Positions 32,786 through 45,912 of a stretch of DNA of 64,000 bases are shown here, in pieces. This stretch comes from Climacium dendroides (Eukaryota > Streptophyta > Bryopsida > Hypnales > Climaciaceae), in contig OX467089.1 in assembly GCA_950106755.1 (NCBI GenBank), positions 26,393,345 to 26,457,344 on the forward strand. Direction: 5' to 3'. Both the position numbers and the translations under genes were made by a program. The notes under the pieces were generated by a model. That model saw nothing but the letters and a program-made list of their open reading frames with translations, was not told the origin of the DNA and ran no database searches. The stretch's first letter is position 1. Each line of letters opens with the position of its first letter.

Positions 32786-33515
32786 GTCACACAGTGTAAC
32801 GTAGGCTTAGTGTGATTCCTTTAGAAAGAAAGGTGTAATGCCAGTGTAACGTTGGTGTAACACAGTGTAATGATGGTGTAACTCGGTGTAATGCCGATGT
32901 AACGGTGGTGTAACAGACTGTAATGTTAATGTAACACAGTGTAATGTTGATGTAACACCGGTGTAACTCGGGTGTAATGTCAGTGTAACCTAAGTGTAAC
33001 ACAATGAAATGTAGGTGTAACGCCGATATAATCCAAGTGTAATGCCGATGTAATGTTGGTATAACGCCGATGTAACCCGAGTGTAATGTCGATGTAACCC
33101 GGGTATAATGCCCGTGTAACCCGAGTGTAATGCCCATGTAATCCGGGTATAATGTCGGTGTAATTCGGGTGTAATGCCCGTATAACCCAAATATAATACA
33201 ATAAAATGCTGGTATAACGCCGTTATAACCCGAATGTAATGCCGGTGTAACCCGGGTGTAATGTCGGTATAACCCGAGTGTAATACCCGTGTAACACTGC
33301 TGTAATATTCGTGTGATGTAATGCTGTTGTGGCGTAACCCTGTTGGTATAACGTTGGTAGTGTAACACTAGTGCTGTAACGTTGGTGTAACACTGGTGTA
33401 ATGCTGCTGTGGTATAACACTAGTGGTGTAATGCCGGTGTATTACTGGTATGGTGTAACGCCAATATAATGTTGTTGTAGTGTAACGCTAGTGTAACCCT
33501 GCTGGTGTAACACTT
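32786..33515. repeat. ~0.7-kb minisatellite of a ~10-11 bp GTGTAAC unit
   Basis: GTGTAA(C/T)-NNN(G) is repeated some 60-70 times with drift, spaced 10-11 bp. Minus-strand reading frames through it give Tyr-Thr-Arg-Val-Thr/Leu-His-type repeats (about 21-bp period), which I do not call as genes. Confidence 0.92.
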
Positions 33516-35167
33516 GCGTTTTCTTTATCTTTTACTAAACCCCAAAGAAATGGGTCTATGAACCCCAAGTTGCTTGCTGCGGTGAACCCTGCGAAACCAA
33601 AACCGCCTAAACTTTTGGCATTTAAGGAATTAGAAGTCATGCTTTATAGCGTTGGAAAGAAGACGTAAAATTAGTGAAGATCCATGAAAGAATTTCTCGA
33701 ATCGGGCAAGAATTGGTTGAAATATGAGTCGCCTAAGTGTCCACAGGCTGTGAGAACTGCGGCCTAAAAAGAGCCATAACTTTTGATTAGTGATGAATTA
33801 GACTTCGTGAGTGGTACCGTTGAAAAGAGGAGAAAAAATCAATCAAGATAGGCTAAAAATCCTCCAGATCTAAGAAGGTTGACCCAGATTTCCAAAGGAA
33901 AGTTACACTAGTGTAACGCCCTTTGTAAAAAGGTGTAACGAATTACACGGAATGCGCCACATTCCCGTCCCTTCTTGCTATAGGGAAAAAAATCTCTTGA
34001 ATGATCGGAATTAGAAGAGTCTAAACAATGGCTATGGATTCAAAGCATTTTTTGGCGTCCAAAAATCATAATAATTTCAATTTTGAGAATAAAATTATGA
34101 AAACTTTGCATTCCCATATTTCCTATCTTTCTACATGAGAAAAATTTACATTACTTCATACTCTTCATAATTTGTTCTAGAATTGCTTAAGCAATTCAAT
34201 ATAGGTGGTTCTACCTTATCCAACTTTCAAAAACTTCAAGGGAACTTAAAGAACTTTAAAGGTAAAAACAAGAAACTAGAAGTTGCCAGTATCCACTACC
34301 AAAGCAAACATCCAAAAATGTTCAATTGAAAAATTTGAAGTAAATTGAGGATGAAAAGGCATTTGTAAAGGATTGCAAAAATCTTTCAAAGAGTTTTGGC
34401 TTTAGTTGTGTAGCCTCCAATTCCATGACTTCAATAGAATCCTATGATTGCTCAAATGCACCTTATACTTGTCAACACAAAAATCCATAAACATCATCAA
34501 TAAATATCTACTAAGCCAATTCTAAGTTTCCAATCCAAAATTCTAAGTTGTCACTTGTCACTAGAATTTCAAAGAAATCCTTTTCAAGAGACAAATGTCA
34601 AAAAAATCACCATCTTCTAGAGTTCCATTACAAGAACCTTGATGAGTCGTCTTGCTCATCACCATGATTAGTGTTTGCAAGCTCTTTTATATACATCTAA
34701 AGTTTTTTATTATGTAAATTTATAACCTTTCAATTCTCAAAGAAAATCCCATTTAACTCTTAAAGGATGTTGCAAAGTTAATCTAAAAGGGTCCGATGGA
34801 TGACTTCACTATTAACTCCAAAAATAAAAAATACACCTATTGGTCTAATAATAGGAATACTTTGGTGACTACCTTGCTTATAGGGGTTACATCCTTCCAC
34901 AGTTAATTTGGTTCCCATATATGTGCAAAATTTTTCTTGTCAATTCTTTTATTTGATATCCTTTAACATCAATTTCAACACTATTTAGAATGCTCATTGT
35001 GAAATACACTATTCATACATACTTGTCCTAAGTAGATTATAAACCTTCATAATATCAGAATGAAGTCTTGTTTTAGGTCTTGTACTTATAAGTAGTTAGA
35101 GAGTTTCAACCCTTTGTCACATGTCATATTTAATTGTTGTATGAATAAGTAATGGTTATGTGACAAA
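33516..35167. other. Intergenic
   Basis: 33,520-33,950 is a degenerate copy of the module left of the minisatellite, ending in two more GTGTAACG-type units (about 33,910-33,945). 33,950-35,167 is AT-rich, and no gene, RNA or element was recognised. Confidence 0.5.
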
Positions 35168-37642
35168 TCATGAATCTTGATAAGCAGCTGGATCCTCGAA
35201 TACCCTCTTCCTCTTGAATTTTCCACCCCGATTCATAATCACATGAGCAACCCGCTCGTAGAGGTGCCGCCATGTGTTCCCAAACATTTGGCTATCAATA
35301 TGCTTCTGTAAAAATCCCACTACCTCCATACGGCCAGCTTTATCAAAATGCTCGATAATCCTCTCCCGAGCAACGGAAGACGCAAACCGAAACTCCGTCT
35401 CAGTATAATCTGTCTCCTTGTCCACTGACATATGGTCCTCCTTGTTCACAAACATATGGATAAGACAGTCGCTCACGTCCTCGATAAAAAAACCACCAAG
35501 AATCTGCAAGCAGTTCTCTGCTCCAACCTTTCCAATAGCAGCCCTAAACTTGGCAATGCCCCCCTGCGACTTACGCTCATCTAGTACATACCGAGGCACT
35601 CCTCCTAGCTCCTTAAAATTTGCAAGAGCCGTCTGTCTGTCAGGCACACGCATACCTGAAAACTTGGACTTATGCTCTTCGAAAGCGTTATAAAACTCAT
35701 TGATCTCGGCCTCTGCCCAAACAGGAAGATAGTAGGTCGTGCACATGCCATGCTTGCTAAATTCATGATGGTTTGTCTCTTTCGCAGAACACGCTAGCAA
35801 CATACGGCAATTGTCTTCCAAAGGAGCCTCCTGTTTGCCATCTATTATAAGCCAGGAAGAAGGATCAGAGAACACTGATTGCAGGTCAGGGTGTGTATCA
35901 TCCTTTACCGGACCTCGAGCAACCGCAACCTCTAGGCTGAAGTCCAGAAGATAATAGCGATCGCTAGCGAGCTTCCAAACAACTTTCCTCTTCAGTGTCG
36001 CCAGATAACAGATCCAAAAAATAGTGAAGAGAGACTTCCCTATGCCTGCTGTGCCCATTACAATGTACCTTTGACCCTGCCCCGCCTCCATGAAGATCTT
36101 CTTCAAATCTTCATAGGATTTCCTAATAAAAATCAGAAATCTATCGCCAAAGGAAGCAAACGGATCTCCATCCACCTCCAAGAACTTGTTGTGGCGATCT
36201 CCCGGTTTGTTTGTTTTTTTCTTTCCCTTGTGGCGATATCCCGGTTTGGTTTTGTTTTTCTTTCCACGTTCCCACTCCTGGTAATTTTGTGCTGCCGATC
36301 GGACAAAGCGCTGAAACTTATCTCGAGCACTTGGAAGCTCAGCCGCATTTGCCGGACGAAGACCTTAACATCAGTGAAACGTCTTTAAGCCGATGCAATT
36401 TTGTTTGGACTACGAACAAGTACTCGAACCTAAAACCTAAACCCTCCACGAAAGGAAGTGGGGAACAGGGAGCCGATTTTACAAAGTACGAGAGGAAGGC
36501 AAACCTTTCGAATAAATCAACTAGTAACCCTAAATGGACATAGACACAGCTTCAAACAAAAATGATTGAATTGTAAATGAAAGCCAAAACCCCAACAAGG
36601 CACAAGTGACGAACAACAAACCAGAAATACTCGAACCCTAAACCCTCTATTACCAATCTCAACTCAGATCACCGCAACCCTGATCAATTCACTGTAAGTC
36701 CTAAGAAAGAATGAACGCATTTATAAATGAACTCTTACCATCAATCTGCCTAATAGATAAGATGGGATGGAACAAACCAGAAACACTAAAGAAAGCCTCC
36801 AGGGAGGAGTCCAAAAATCCAGGAAGTAAAAAAAACAGGTAAATGAACTCTTTCCATCAATCTGCGTAATAGATAAGCAGTGCAACAAGCTCAGCGAAAT
36901 ATCAACTCACAAAAACAACGATTAAGCAAAACCCTAAACAGCAAGTATCACTATATCACTATCACTTAATATCTGTAATTTGATCTCATCAGAGAGCAGA
37001 GCCAAGACCAAAGCAGAAAGCAGGCTAAGAAGATAGACACAACGCTGTTCAAGCAAGAAGCAGAAAAGAGAAAATCCTAGTTTGCCCTTAATAGAAAAAT
37101 TAGAAAATAAACCACCAACAGCGGGTTCGATGAGGGAAAAGAGATGCTCGCAACAAAGAAAGTAGGCTAAGAAGATACACACAACGGTGTTCAAGCAAGA
37201 AGCAAGAAAGTGAAAATCCGAGCTGCGCCAACGCGGTTACGATTACCAAGGCACAAGTGACGATGATCACTACAACGCCTCAGCACCTATTCCCTGAACA
37301 AACAGTGGACCACAGACAAGATCTGACGCATCAATATAGGCTTTAAAAATGGCCGAGTCTCAATTACTCACTTTGATCTCGCAGGTTCGCTCTGTCTTGC
37401 AGAAGAATAATTTTCTGTTGCAGAAGCAGATTCTTCTCCTGCCGAAGAAGATTCTTCGCCTGATCGATCCGGTCAAGACGTTGCCGAAGTGCCTTTATGC
37501 TTTCAAGGTCAGAAGTGCGTGCTATCTCACGATCTATTTCTTCCGTCCTCTTCTTCAAGCTCCTGATATCCTCGTCCGCGATTCGGATATCCGCTGTGAG
37601 CTGTTCCTCATCCATGGTAGCAGTGCTTGAACGCCACAACAC
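35168..37642 (-). CDS. Crinkler/RHS-like P-loop NTPase protein, two exons
   Basis: Exon 1 is 37,642-37,372 (donor CAAA|GTGAGT) and exon 2 is 36,363-35,168 (acceptor TTAAG). Lengths 271 and 1,196 join in frame as 488 codons plus stop. The alternative first ATG at 37,615 gives nine fewer residues. Residues ~10-90 are a Leu/Gln/Arg/Glu-rich coiled coil. After a basic linker comes a Walker A loop, G-T-A-G-I-G-K-S (about 194-201), a Walker B-like W-L-I-I-D-G, and downstream L-P-V-W, E-I and G-G-V-P-R-Y-V-L motifs. These fit the NTPase core of Crinkler (CRN) and RHS-type proteins, known from oomycetes, fungi, trypanosomes and scattered other eukaryotes. A nuclease domain is not evident; the C-terminus is basic (K-F-K-R-K-R). 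In plants the role is unknown; many relatives are linked to selfish DNA or inter-organism conflict. The intron is 1,008 bp and AT-rich. Confidence 0.65.
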
Positions 37643-37654
37643 ACCCTACACAAG

Positions 37655-37663
37655 AAACCCTAA
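37655..37663. promoter_or_regulatory. Telo-box just upstream of the CRN-like gene
   Basis: AAACCCTAA lies about 13 bp upstream of the first ATG, and similar AAACCCTA motifs recur at about 37,804 and 38,224 and in the intron (about 36,430, 36,646, 36,929). Telo-boxes are common near plant transcription starts; a regulatory role here is inference. Confidence 0.35.
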
Positions 37664-40490
37664 TGAGCCCCGAAGCAATTCTTTCACTCGCGGCACTGAG
37701 GACGGAGTGGGACACAAAACTCGACCTCAGATGTGAATAACATCAGATGTTGCTGGGCAGTATTCTCAAGTACACAAGACAAGCTAAAGTTCATCAAGCA
37801 AGCTAAACCCTAAAACCTCGTCGACGAACTCACTTGTGTCCGGTGCGGACACGGCTGAGGTCGAGCACAATGTAACTTACCCGTCGAGGAGGGCAGTTGG
37901 CGATGATCGGCTGGGCAATGTGATCCGCCGAAGGAGAAATCACATGCAGTGGTGAAGAAGACGCTCTACGGTTGCACAAGCTGAAAGAGATTTACATGCC
38001 TCAAATCGCTGAAATCACATTGCTCTTGCCCTCATCGTGCAGCAAAATACCACAATTGAACAAACCCTCGAGCTAACCTCCAAAAATATCAAGAAACAAC
38101 AAAAGCCCCACACCGCCTCTCACAAGCTCAACTTCCCAAACATAAAAAATCCCACCAAACCCCAACACCGCTCCGTCACCCTCACAATCTCACGTACTTC
38201 AATAAAACAACCGCTCAATCTTAAACCCTAAACCATGCAACCAGCAAACATGCGAGAGAAAAAGCAATGGAAAAAAACTTACCGACGGGGAGAAGGAGAA
38301 GGAGAGTAGACAATGTGCAGCGCACAAGGGCCAAAGAAAGCAGTGGGGAGCTCAAGGTACGCAAGAAATAAGAGAGAAAGGCTAGTACTCATCCCCCTTC
38401 GTCAGTTCCTGTTCTCTCTGCTATCATGGTCTTCGATTCAAGCCATTCAGTTCGGGAAGATTAACGGTTAGATCATAATGTAAATGTTTAGCCCTAATTG
38501 TACTTTGAACTTTCTTTCTGTAATTGTCTTTTTACGTGTCATTACGTTCCCTTGACCGGAGAACTTCAGAACGCCGCCTGGGGACGTCAGGGGATGTCAA
38601 GAATTTGGTGATTGAATTTTATGGATCTAGAGATCTATGGATTCCTCTTACAGGTCTTTGCTCTCCGACGAAGAGCAAGCGAGGGGTTCCAAAAGAAGGT
38701 GCTTATTTTTGTAGTCACAACTGTTGCCAAGGATATATAGGCATAATATTCTTTGCATTCTTGTTTGTGAGGCACAACGAGATGTTGAACCTCCCAAGAA
38801 TGCAAACAGGCAAGGAGATGTGGGCTTCGGTGATATGCAACACGTACTTCTAGATGAGAATTGACTACTGGCCTCATCAAGAGGTGATGTAAAGCTTTTG
38901 CACCATAAAAGGAATAAATCGTGTGCAGAATGCAATAAAATTGTATAGTTATGGAATTACCGTATGCGTATTTCCGCATTGTTTAGAATACTGCTTTGTA
39001 GTGCTGATATCTAATTACCGAAATTTAATGTAGTTTGAACTAAATTGCATTGTCATTCAGAGGTAGCTTGAATTACAAACACTAAACTTTTGTGGAGGTT
39101 AAGCTAGGCATGTGGATGGTCTAACTTCCTTCAAGCTCACTCACCCTATTTATAGTACATAGTTCGAGGCCCAAGGTCTATGTTGAAAATATTGTAATAC
39201 AAACCTAACTCCTAACAGATAGCGTTGCAACGTGTGCAGTGATGACATCATCTGATGAGTTAGCAACATTTATGCGGCGTAGTCTCATAAGAGGGATGCG
39301 TAACGGCTAGAGAGCATCATAAAGTCTGCTAAAGTGAATCCCAATGTTTGAAAAATATTACACTTGCAAGTAACAATTCAGTGATTTCTTTTTCCATTAT
39401 TCAAGCAATCTCACAATTTGTATGTTGAGAATTTAGACTTTCGCATGATTTCCAAGAAAAAGAAGTAAACGTGTGCTTTGAAGAATAGTAAACCTGTGCC
39501 TTAGCAACACAGTGACTTGAGATAAGAAAATTTGAGGGTGGGTGGATATAGTTACATATGATCAAAGAGCATGACCATGGACCAACTGAAAGCGAAGACC
39601 GTGATTCCATATACGTGTGGTAGCGGAAGTATGTAAGAACCATGTGCACATGTGAGTGAATTTCGGTGCTTAAGGGGGAGGAACTGTTGGTGAAACAGAC
39701 GCAAAGAAAGCCCCATACTTGTACGTCGGGATGCCTGTACAATCACAAGAAACTAGCTATGGGCAACAGTGTTGATCGAGATGGGCCAAGTTCTAATTGA
39801 AATTGGCTTCATTGGATGGTTGTCAACATTCTGGGCTCGATCCATCACTCTTTCTGAAGGTTCTTTTTTGTTTTCAGCTCCTCGCTCTTTAGTTTTATGA
39901 TATTCTGAATTTGTGGCCAAAACAGGTGCGTGATGATTTGATTCAAACGATTTGTAATCATGTTCTCTATTACGACTTGAGCGTCCTTGTAGACACTAGA
40001 CAATGAACAGATGGATTCCTCTTTGAAGGATGATATTATGGAATATTGCATTCATTTGGTATTAAATGTTTTCAAAGATCCTCATTTACATCCGTCCAAC
40101 AAAGGAATAGACTACGTATTTGTTGATTGCTTCTATTTTGACTTACAAGGTAATCAAGATGTTCTGTGGACTATAGAGATGAGGTACGAGGTCCTTAAAT
40201 CGGTCATTTAAGAGCTGAAATTGAGTTTCGGGGAAGTGAAGCTTCTTGAAATATTTTTTAGTAAATTTTTCTTGGAAGACAAATGGAATTGACATCTAAT
40301 CCATCCCAATTTGTTACATATTTTTTGGAGCTTTGTAGAATTAGTTATAAAATTTTGAAGTTGAAATGGCTTAGGGCTCTAAAATCATCCACCTCTTCCA
40401 CCTCTTCAAATGCACATTGTTTTTGGTGGTACAACAAAAATGAAATATGTACAATTAGTGTATATTTGAGGAGGTGGGAAACTTTAGAGC
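37664..40490. other. Intergenic upstream of the CRN-like gene
   Basis: No intact gene recognised. Short frames at 38,524-38,853, 39,401-39,742 and 40,011-40,211 show no conserved features. 37,700-38,400 is probably the promoter and upstream region of the CRN-like gene. Confidence 0.45.
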
Positions 40491-40496
40491 TTGTGT

Positions 40497-40700
40497 GCTT
40501 TTAGAACCTCCTACCTTAACCCCTTAAAGTAAGTAAAGTCCCATTGTCCCTTGCTTTTAGAATCTCCTTTCTTAATCCCCGAGAGTCCCATTGTCCCCTC
40601 AAAGGACAAAATGGATTTTAGGCATTTTAGAATCTCTTTTTTTAATCCCCCTAAAGTCCCATTGTCCCCTTAAGGAACAACATGGATTTTAGGCAAGCTC
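40497..40700. repeat. Degenerate tandem repeat with GTCCCATTGTCCC
   Basis: The anchor GTCCCATTGTCCC occurs at 40,538, 40,584 and 40,656, each preceded by TTTTAGAA(T/C)CTC and TTAATCCCC. The last two units end in GGATTTTAGGCA. Confidence 0.8.
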
Positions 40701-40764
40701 GTATGAACTCAATATTTGTCATGATGTTTTGAATTTTTTTTTTGAAGATAGAAAAGCGCATTAG

Positions 40765-40930
40765 CTTTTAGAAAATATAATATTTATTTCAATCAAAGCC
40801 TACTGTAGGAGCAAAAATTATGGTACAAAAAGCCCTTTTTTTCGTTTAGCTTTTAGAAAATATAATTTTTATTTCAATCAGAGCCTAGGAGCAAAAGTTA
40901 TGGCACAAAAAGCCCTTTTTTTGTTTGGCA
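40765..40930. repeat. Two ~80-bp tandem copies
   Basis: TTAGCTTTTAGAAAATATAA...AAAAAGCCCTTTTTTT occurs twice in a row with a few differences. The next 600 bp to 41,545 are very AT-rich and hold nothing recognisable. Confidence 0.8.
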
Positions 40931-41545
40931 AGCACAAAGATGTTTAATAATAAAATGTTTAATAATAAAATATTAAAAAAAAAAACAATAAAATATTTAA
41001 AAAAATTATTTTTTTATAGATCATAATTTTATGTACACAAAAAGCTTTGATTTATTCTATTTGGATTTATGACCATATTTTTTATATTGAGACATTTCGC
41101 AAATTTTGAAACAAAATGCTAGATATTATAAATTCATTTATAAAAATAATAATTGTAATCAAGAATAAACAATGCTCAAATAGTGATTCTAAATTGAAAC
41201 TTTAAAAGTTGGTATTGTTACCTATTTATAAAAAAATACTAATAAAAAAATAAAATAGTTTATCATTGAGTTGAAGATAAAAATGAGATTGCAAAAAGTC
41301 TCAATATAATGAATATGGCCTTATTGTCATGTGAAATTTTAGACAGTCTTGTTTTTTGGGCAATTAGAGCATCTTCTGGAAAAAAAATCTTGTAGGATTT
41401 ATTTTTTATCTCAAAAAAAAGTTTCACAAGGTTAAGATCTCTTGCTAGAAAAATCTCACCATAGATCTATTAACAATTTAGATTTTCTTTCAATCTTAAA
41501 CCTACTTCTACTTAACAATTTTTTAATGAGTGAAAACTAAGTGTG

Positions 41546-42933
41546 TGTTGTCGCAATACAAGGTAAGTGAAATTCCTTATTATGCTCATAAAAACTACTT
41601 TAAAGCATAACAAAGTGACTCTAAAGATCAAACCGAAGAGACTTTATGAAGTGTTTCGTGTTACTAGGTGATTTGGGGGTAAATATCAATACAAATACTT
41701 CTCTTTATCTCCGGTTCTCCTTTCCTCCAAAACTGGACAACTCATTCGACCATTGATCGTTGATCCGGACTGTACTTTTATTCAATCCGAACCAAGATCC
41801 GGTTATCCAATAAACTCAAATCGTGCGGGAGTTAACAAATCCGTCCGGATACCACTACCACATATGAGGATCTCTTCTTCTTCGATTTTTGTTCTTGTTT
41901 TGCTTAACCTCTATTGGCACTTCAGAGGGATTCGCCACTTGGTTTTACAGAGGTAGGCCCACCACTCCTTCCAGAACTTATAGTGACGGAAGTATTACTC
42001 GATTAACTCTAATTTCCTATTCTAATAGGATCCGGTTTAATCTTTCACAACAAACCAGGAGTGAATCCGATCTGCAGGTCACACAAAAATCCCCCATACG
42101 ATCCTCTTCAACTACAACGACCTTAATGCTTCCTCAAATCCGTACGAAACTAAGGTGGTTACAAGTGTATCTGCCCATATCAATACAATCTAGGGTCCTT
42201 CCATTTACTATTTCAGATGGCAAGACCTCTCAAGCAATTGGGCACTAATCCAGATATTCCATCTGATAGCTCTAGCACAGTTGAGAATCCCTTCCCTAAC
42301 CGCCTAGCCTAACACTGACTATCTCACCCGGAATAATGAACTCTAAATCTAATGAGGTGCAATGACTCACTTCCAACACTTCCAACCCGTTCACATGCAC
42401 ATGTAATCACAAGAAAATACTAAGGGGAGAAACTCCTTCTACAATCTACTAGTCTGTATTTAATCTCTCATCTCTTCACCCGGCCATTTTTTGGGAAGAC
42501 AAGAAACAATAGAAAATACAAGAGGAGACAACATATGCAAAAAAAAGGACTTTCTGTCTCAGTCTTGAGACTTGAATTATATACAGAAATTTACAAAAAG
42601 TATTCCCGAAAATCCAGCACTAATTTGGCCGAGATTTTCGGATCCGAACTTTTTCTACTTTTCCAAGATAAGGTCTGGTCTAACAAAATTTTCTACTTCT
42701 AAATTCCTAACTACCTACTCTTCCTATGGGGGTCCACCACTATCTACAGTAGCAATTGGTGATAATTTGTTCAAGTTTTTACTCATGTCTCCCCCTTCCA
42801 GAATGCGTTTCGGTTCCACAGGGAAAGTTTCAATAATAAAAGAAGTAGGTGCAAAAAATAGAGAAAATAAAAATTTTTATAGTTAGAACGTGATTTTTGG
42901 GTAAGATCCGTTTCCGGATTCCGGATTCCTACA
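41546..42933 (-). mobile_element. Solo-LTR-like segment (~1.39 kb)
   Basis: Read on the minus strand it starts TGTAGGAATCCGG at 42,933 and ends TTGCGACAACA at 41,546, giving TG...CA ends. The internal order of blocks matches the LTR-like regions at 8.9-10.2 kb and at the right edge of the window. No gene is inside. The flanks (GTGTG left, GTAGC right) do not form a target duplication, and the right flank is the broken edge of transposon copy 2 while the left flank is not transposon. The junction therefore arose by deletion or recombination rather than simple insertion. Confidence 0.65.
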
Positions 42934-44381
42934 GTAGCTTCTCCAGAGTCATCTCTGGCACTTCATTGGCACTACAATGTCTCTCAATCTGATATTAAAA
43001 AACAAAATAAAGTCAGTCACTATTTCAGACTTCCTAATCGCAATGTCATATGAATGCTATCAAGGGGATGGAGGTACCTCCTCAATAAACCTTGGCTTGT
43101 TCGCCGGATTGGCTACTGCCACCAACTTGGACATCTTGACATTTAGTTTCCCGAGTTTCTCGTTTGCCCCAGCTCGCATCGCTTGCGCTAGTTCCACGGG
43201 GGAACGATCTTCCTGTGCTGTTACCTCATTGTATTTGCGACCAGCTGCATCTGCAGACTGCGCAACCTCTTACTGCAGAAGCAAGTGAAAAATAGCACCT
43301 TCAAATACAAATAAAGCAAGTATAAAATAGAAGAGAATATAACACATCAAATTCAACAAGCCCGAGCATCCTCACCCTGAATACAAATGCCGTGAAGACT
43401 TGTAGTGGTATAGAATACCACGTCGGCTTCGATTTTGGTGCCCCACACAGTCGAAGCTCGGAAGGCCTCAACATCTCTTGAAAATGCTCAATGGGAAGAA
43501 GGCCATACTTTTGCACCCTGTAGAGTGTGTGAACCAAGTTGGTTTTGACGTGAGAATCCTCGGTGGATCTGGAAAACAATTAATCATAGTGAGATTCATC
43601 ACAGTATCTGCAGCATCCGAAAATCACATAAAAAAAATTAAAATGTAAAACAAAAGTACATAAGAAAAGCTTGAAGATATCAAAAAGTATACTTGTTGAT
43701 GTCATGCATAACATGCATGACAAGCTCCGTCCTCTTCTTTGTGTCAAGTACAATGGCATCCACCGCGTAATGCCATTCAATGTCCTTGGAATGCATTTTG
43801 CCAATGTACTTCATCTAGGAGATGAGTTGATGGTTTCCATCACAAACATAGAACTTCAGGTTTTTTAAAAACCTGAGTTCGGGCACGGATTCCACGTAGG
43901 CATTGAACGCGTTGTTCTTTTCCTTCCATAGCGGCCCCCACGCCTCCATCTCCCCTTCAGTGAATTGGGAGTTCTCTCCGGCCTCGGCAGTTGTTGTCAC
44001 GTAGAAAACCACTGCCCCGTCGCGGTAGCCCTTGCTGAACTCATGTTCTAGGAACTCGAGGTCGCATGATAAGGTAGGCCTTACCATGAACATGGACACC
44101 ATCCGGCAGAGTGGGATGTTCATTCTGAAAAGGTGGTCCAGCTTCATTCGAAGGGACGCTATAGAATTCACTGAATCCACCTTGTGGTACTAGCGGAGTT
44201 CTTCTTCCAAAAAATCTTTGTCATCTCCCTCCATCACAATGACCGGTGCGTCTTCTTCTATCATGTCACCCTCGTCTTTCCCTTCTCCGTCCCCTACAAT
44301 GGCCGGTTGCGTTGAGTCTCCTGTAGTTGGAATCTGGAGATTTGTCTCTTCAGGCCACAAGTTTGATGGGGTGCCATCCAT
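42934..44381 (-). pseudogene. Truncated ParB/methyltransferase cargo gene (copy 2)
   Basis: Starts at ATG 44,381, equivalent to 21,321. The first four exons are recognisable to the cut at 42,934, and only the ParB-like part remains. A CAG-to-TAG stop lies at about 44,190 (after the E-E-E-L-R stretch), and the codon after the G-N-H-x-L-I-S motif is TAG, where copy 1 has TGA. Frames at 43,301-43,579 and 42,977-43,288 are parts or shadows of the later exons. It cannot make a full-length protein. Confidence 0.85.
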
Positions 44382-45512
44382 CTGCAAGTTAAAAACATGA
44401 GAAGTTGTATTACATTTCAAATAGCCAAGATAAATGTAGAGACATACTGACATTGAAAAATTGATGAAATCCATAATGAAATAATAGATAATACAATCAA
44501 TCATTCCTGTAATGGGATTTCATGGAAAAACCAATGTCAAGGGAATGCAACTATCTCAAGAACTACATCCCTGTATCTCACTAGAGTTAGTCAATCTCTA
44601 CATCTTCATCCGAGTCTAAGCTCAAAAGGATGCAGACTAGATCTCCAAAATTCCGAGCACTACTACACGCGTAGTCATAGAACTCTATACCCAAGGGATT
44701 GCCACCAATCTCTGATGGTAGGGATTCCGAAAAGGTTCGACAAGGTTGTTTTGGATCTCCGTAAAGAAATCGTCCGTCTCAGCTGATGCTAATGGTGGGG
44801 AATGGTGGCGTGCACGCTTCTGAGGTCCTTGAACACACGCTTGACTCTGCACACTGGTCTCAAATGTGTCATGGAAGTTGTCTACAGCGTCTAGGACATC
44901 ATCAAAAGTAATCAATACCTCTTCGTCTTGTGGTTGATCCCCGACAATGTTCTTGTCCTCTGATTCGCTTGACACCTCCATCTCAGTCTCTTGCAACAGT
45001 GCAAGAGGCTGAGATGATTCTACCTCAGCACTAACTGGCATCTGAATAGGTGTCACTGTGGGTGAAGCTTTTTCTTGGCCTCGTCTTGTCTGAAGATAGG
45101 CACCAATGATAGAGTTAGATATAATTTTGAAACGGGTATAAAAAAACATCTAAACTAGCAAGCCTTAAAACTTAAAGTAAATGTGAAGATCATCTCCAAC
45201 AAAGTCAATTAAAATTTTGGACTAGGCATCTCCACGCATGTACATCCATAATATTGTCTTTCATTCAAGATGCCTTAATCTTTTTGGCAGTACTAGGGCC
45301 CTAAATCCTAAACCATGGGAGGTGCCTTGGATCCCTAAATCTTTAGAGGTCATCTAGTGCACCCCCGCTGGACCTACTAAAGAGCAACAAAAAATGACCT
45401 CTTCACTTATTTGGCAACAAGCGCCACACTGCAATCGCGAGCGCCACTCGCGTCACGAGCGCCAAGAGAAAACCAATGACAAACTCACATGCCTGGATTG
45501 AAATTAACTTGC

Positions 45513-45628
45513 ACATGTTTTTTTTGGAAATTTCTGGGGTCTTGGGCAGTCGGCCAAGTGGTGCCTCGGATCCGAGGCACCACTTGGCCAACTGCCCAGG
45601 ACCCCAGAAATTTCCCAAAAAAAACATC
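45513..45628. repeat. Near-perfect palindrome (copy 2)
   Basis: Arms of ~57 bp centred on TCGGATCCGA near 45,570, differing by one indel and two or three changes. It is homologous to the palindromes in intron 1 of the cargo gene in copy 1. Confidence 0.9.
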
Positions 45629-45796
45629 TTTTAAAAAAATTGCCCTTCCCCCAGGCGCACAAACTCCCTCCTCCCCGGGCGTGCTCATGCAACTTCCTTA
45701 TGTGTTTTCAGATTTCGTCAAGTTATCGCAGTCAATTCACAATCGAGGCACCCAAAACTCATCTCAACGTTTGAAACGAGCATGCGCGGACTACTT

Positions 45797-45912
45797 TCAT
45801 GTTTTTTGTTAAAATTTCTGGGGTTTTGGGCGGTTGGCCGGGTGGTGCCTCGGATCCGAGGCACCACTTGGCCAACCGCCCAAGACCCCAGAAATTTTAA
45901 CAAAAAACATGA
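45797..45912. repeat. Near-perfect palindrome (copy 2)
   Basis: Arms of ~57 bp centred near 45,854 on GCCTCGGATCCGAGGC, with only a few mismatches. Half-palindromes with the same core also occur at about 46,024 and 46,603. Confidence 0.9.

Noticed and set aside
32787..33420. Long minus-strand frames giving Tyr-Thr-Arg-Val-Thr/Leu-His repeats
   Set aside because: They arise from translating the GTGTAAC minisatellite; several frames give similar repeats and no start context or domain supports a gene.
41521..41545. Target duplication for the solo LTR
   Set aside because: Flanks GTGTG and GTAGC differ, so no duplication is supported.
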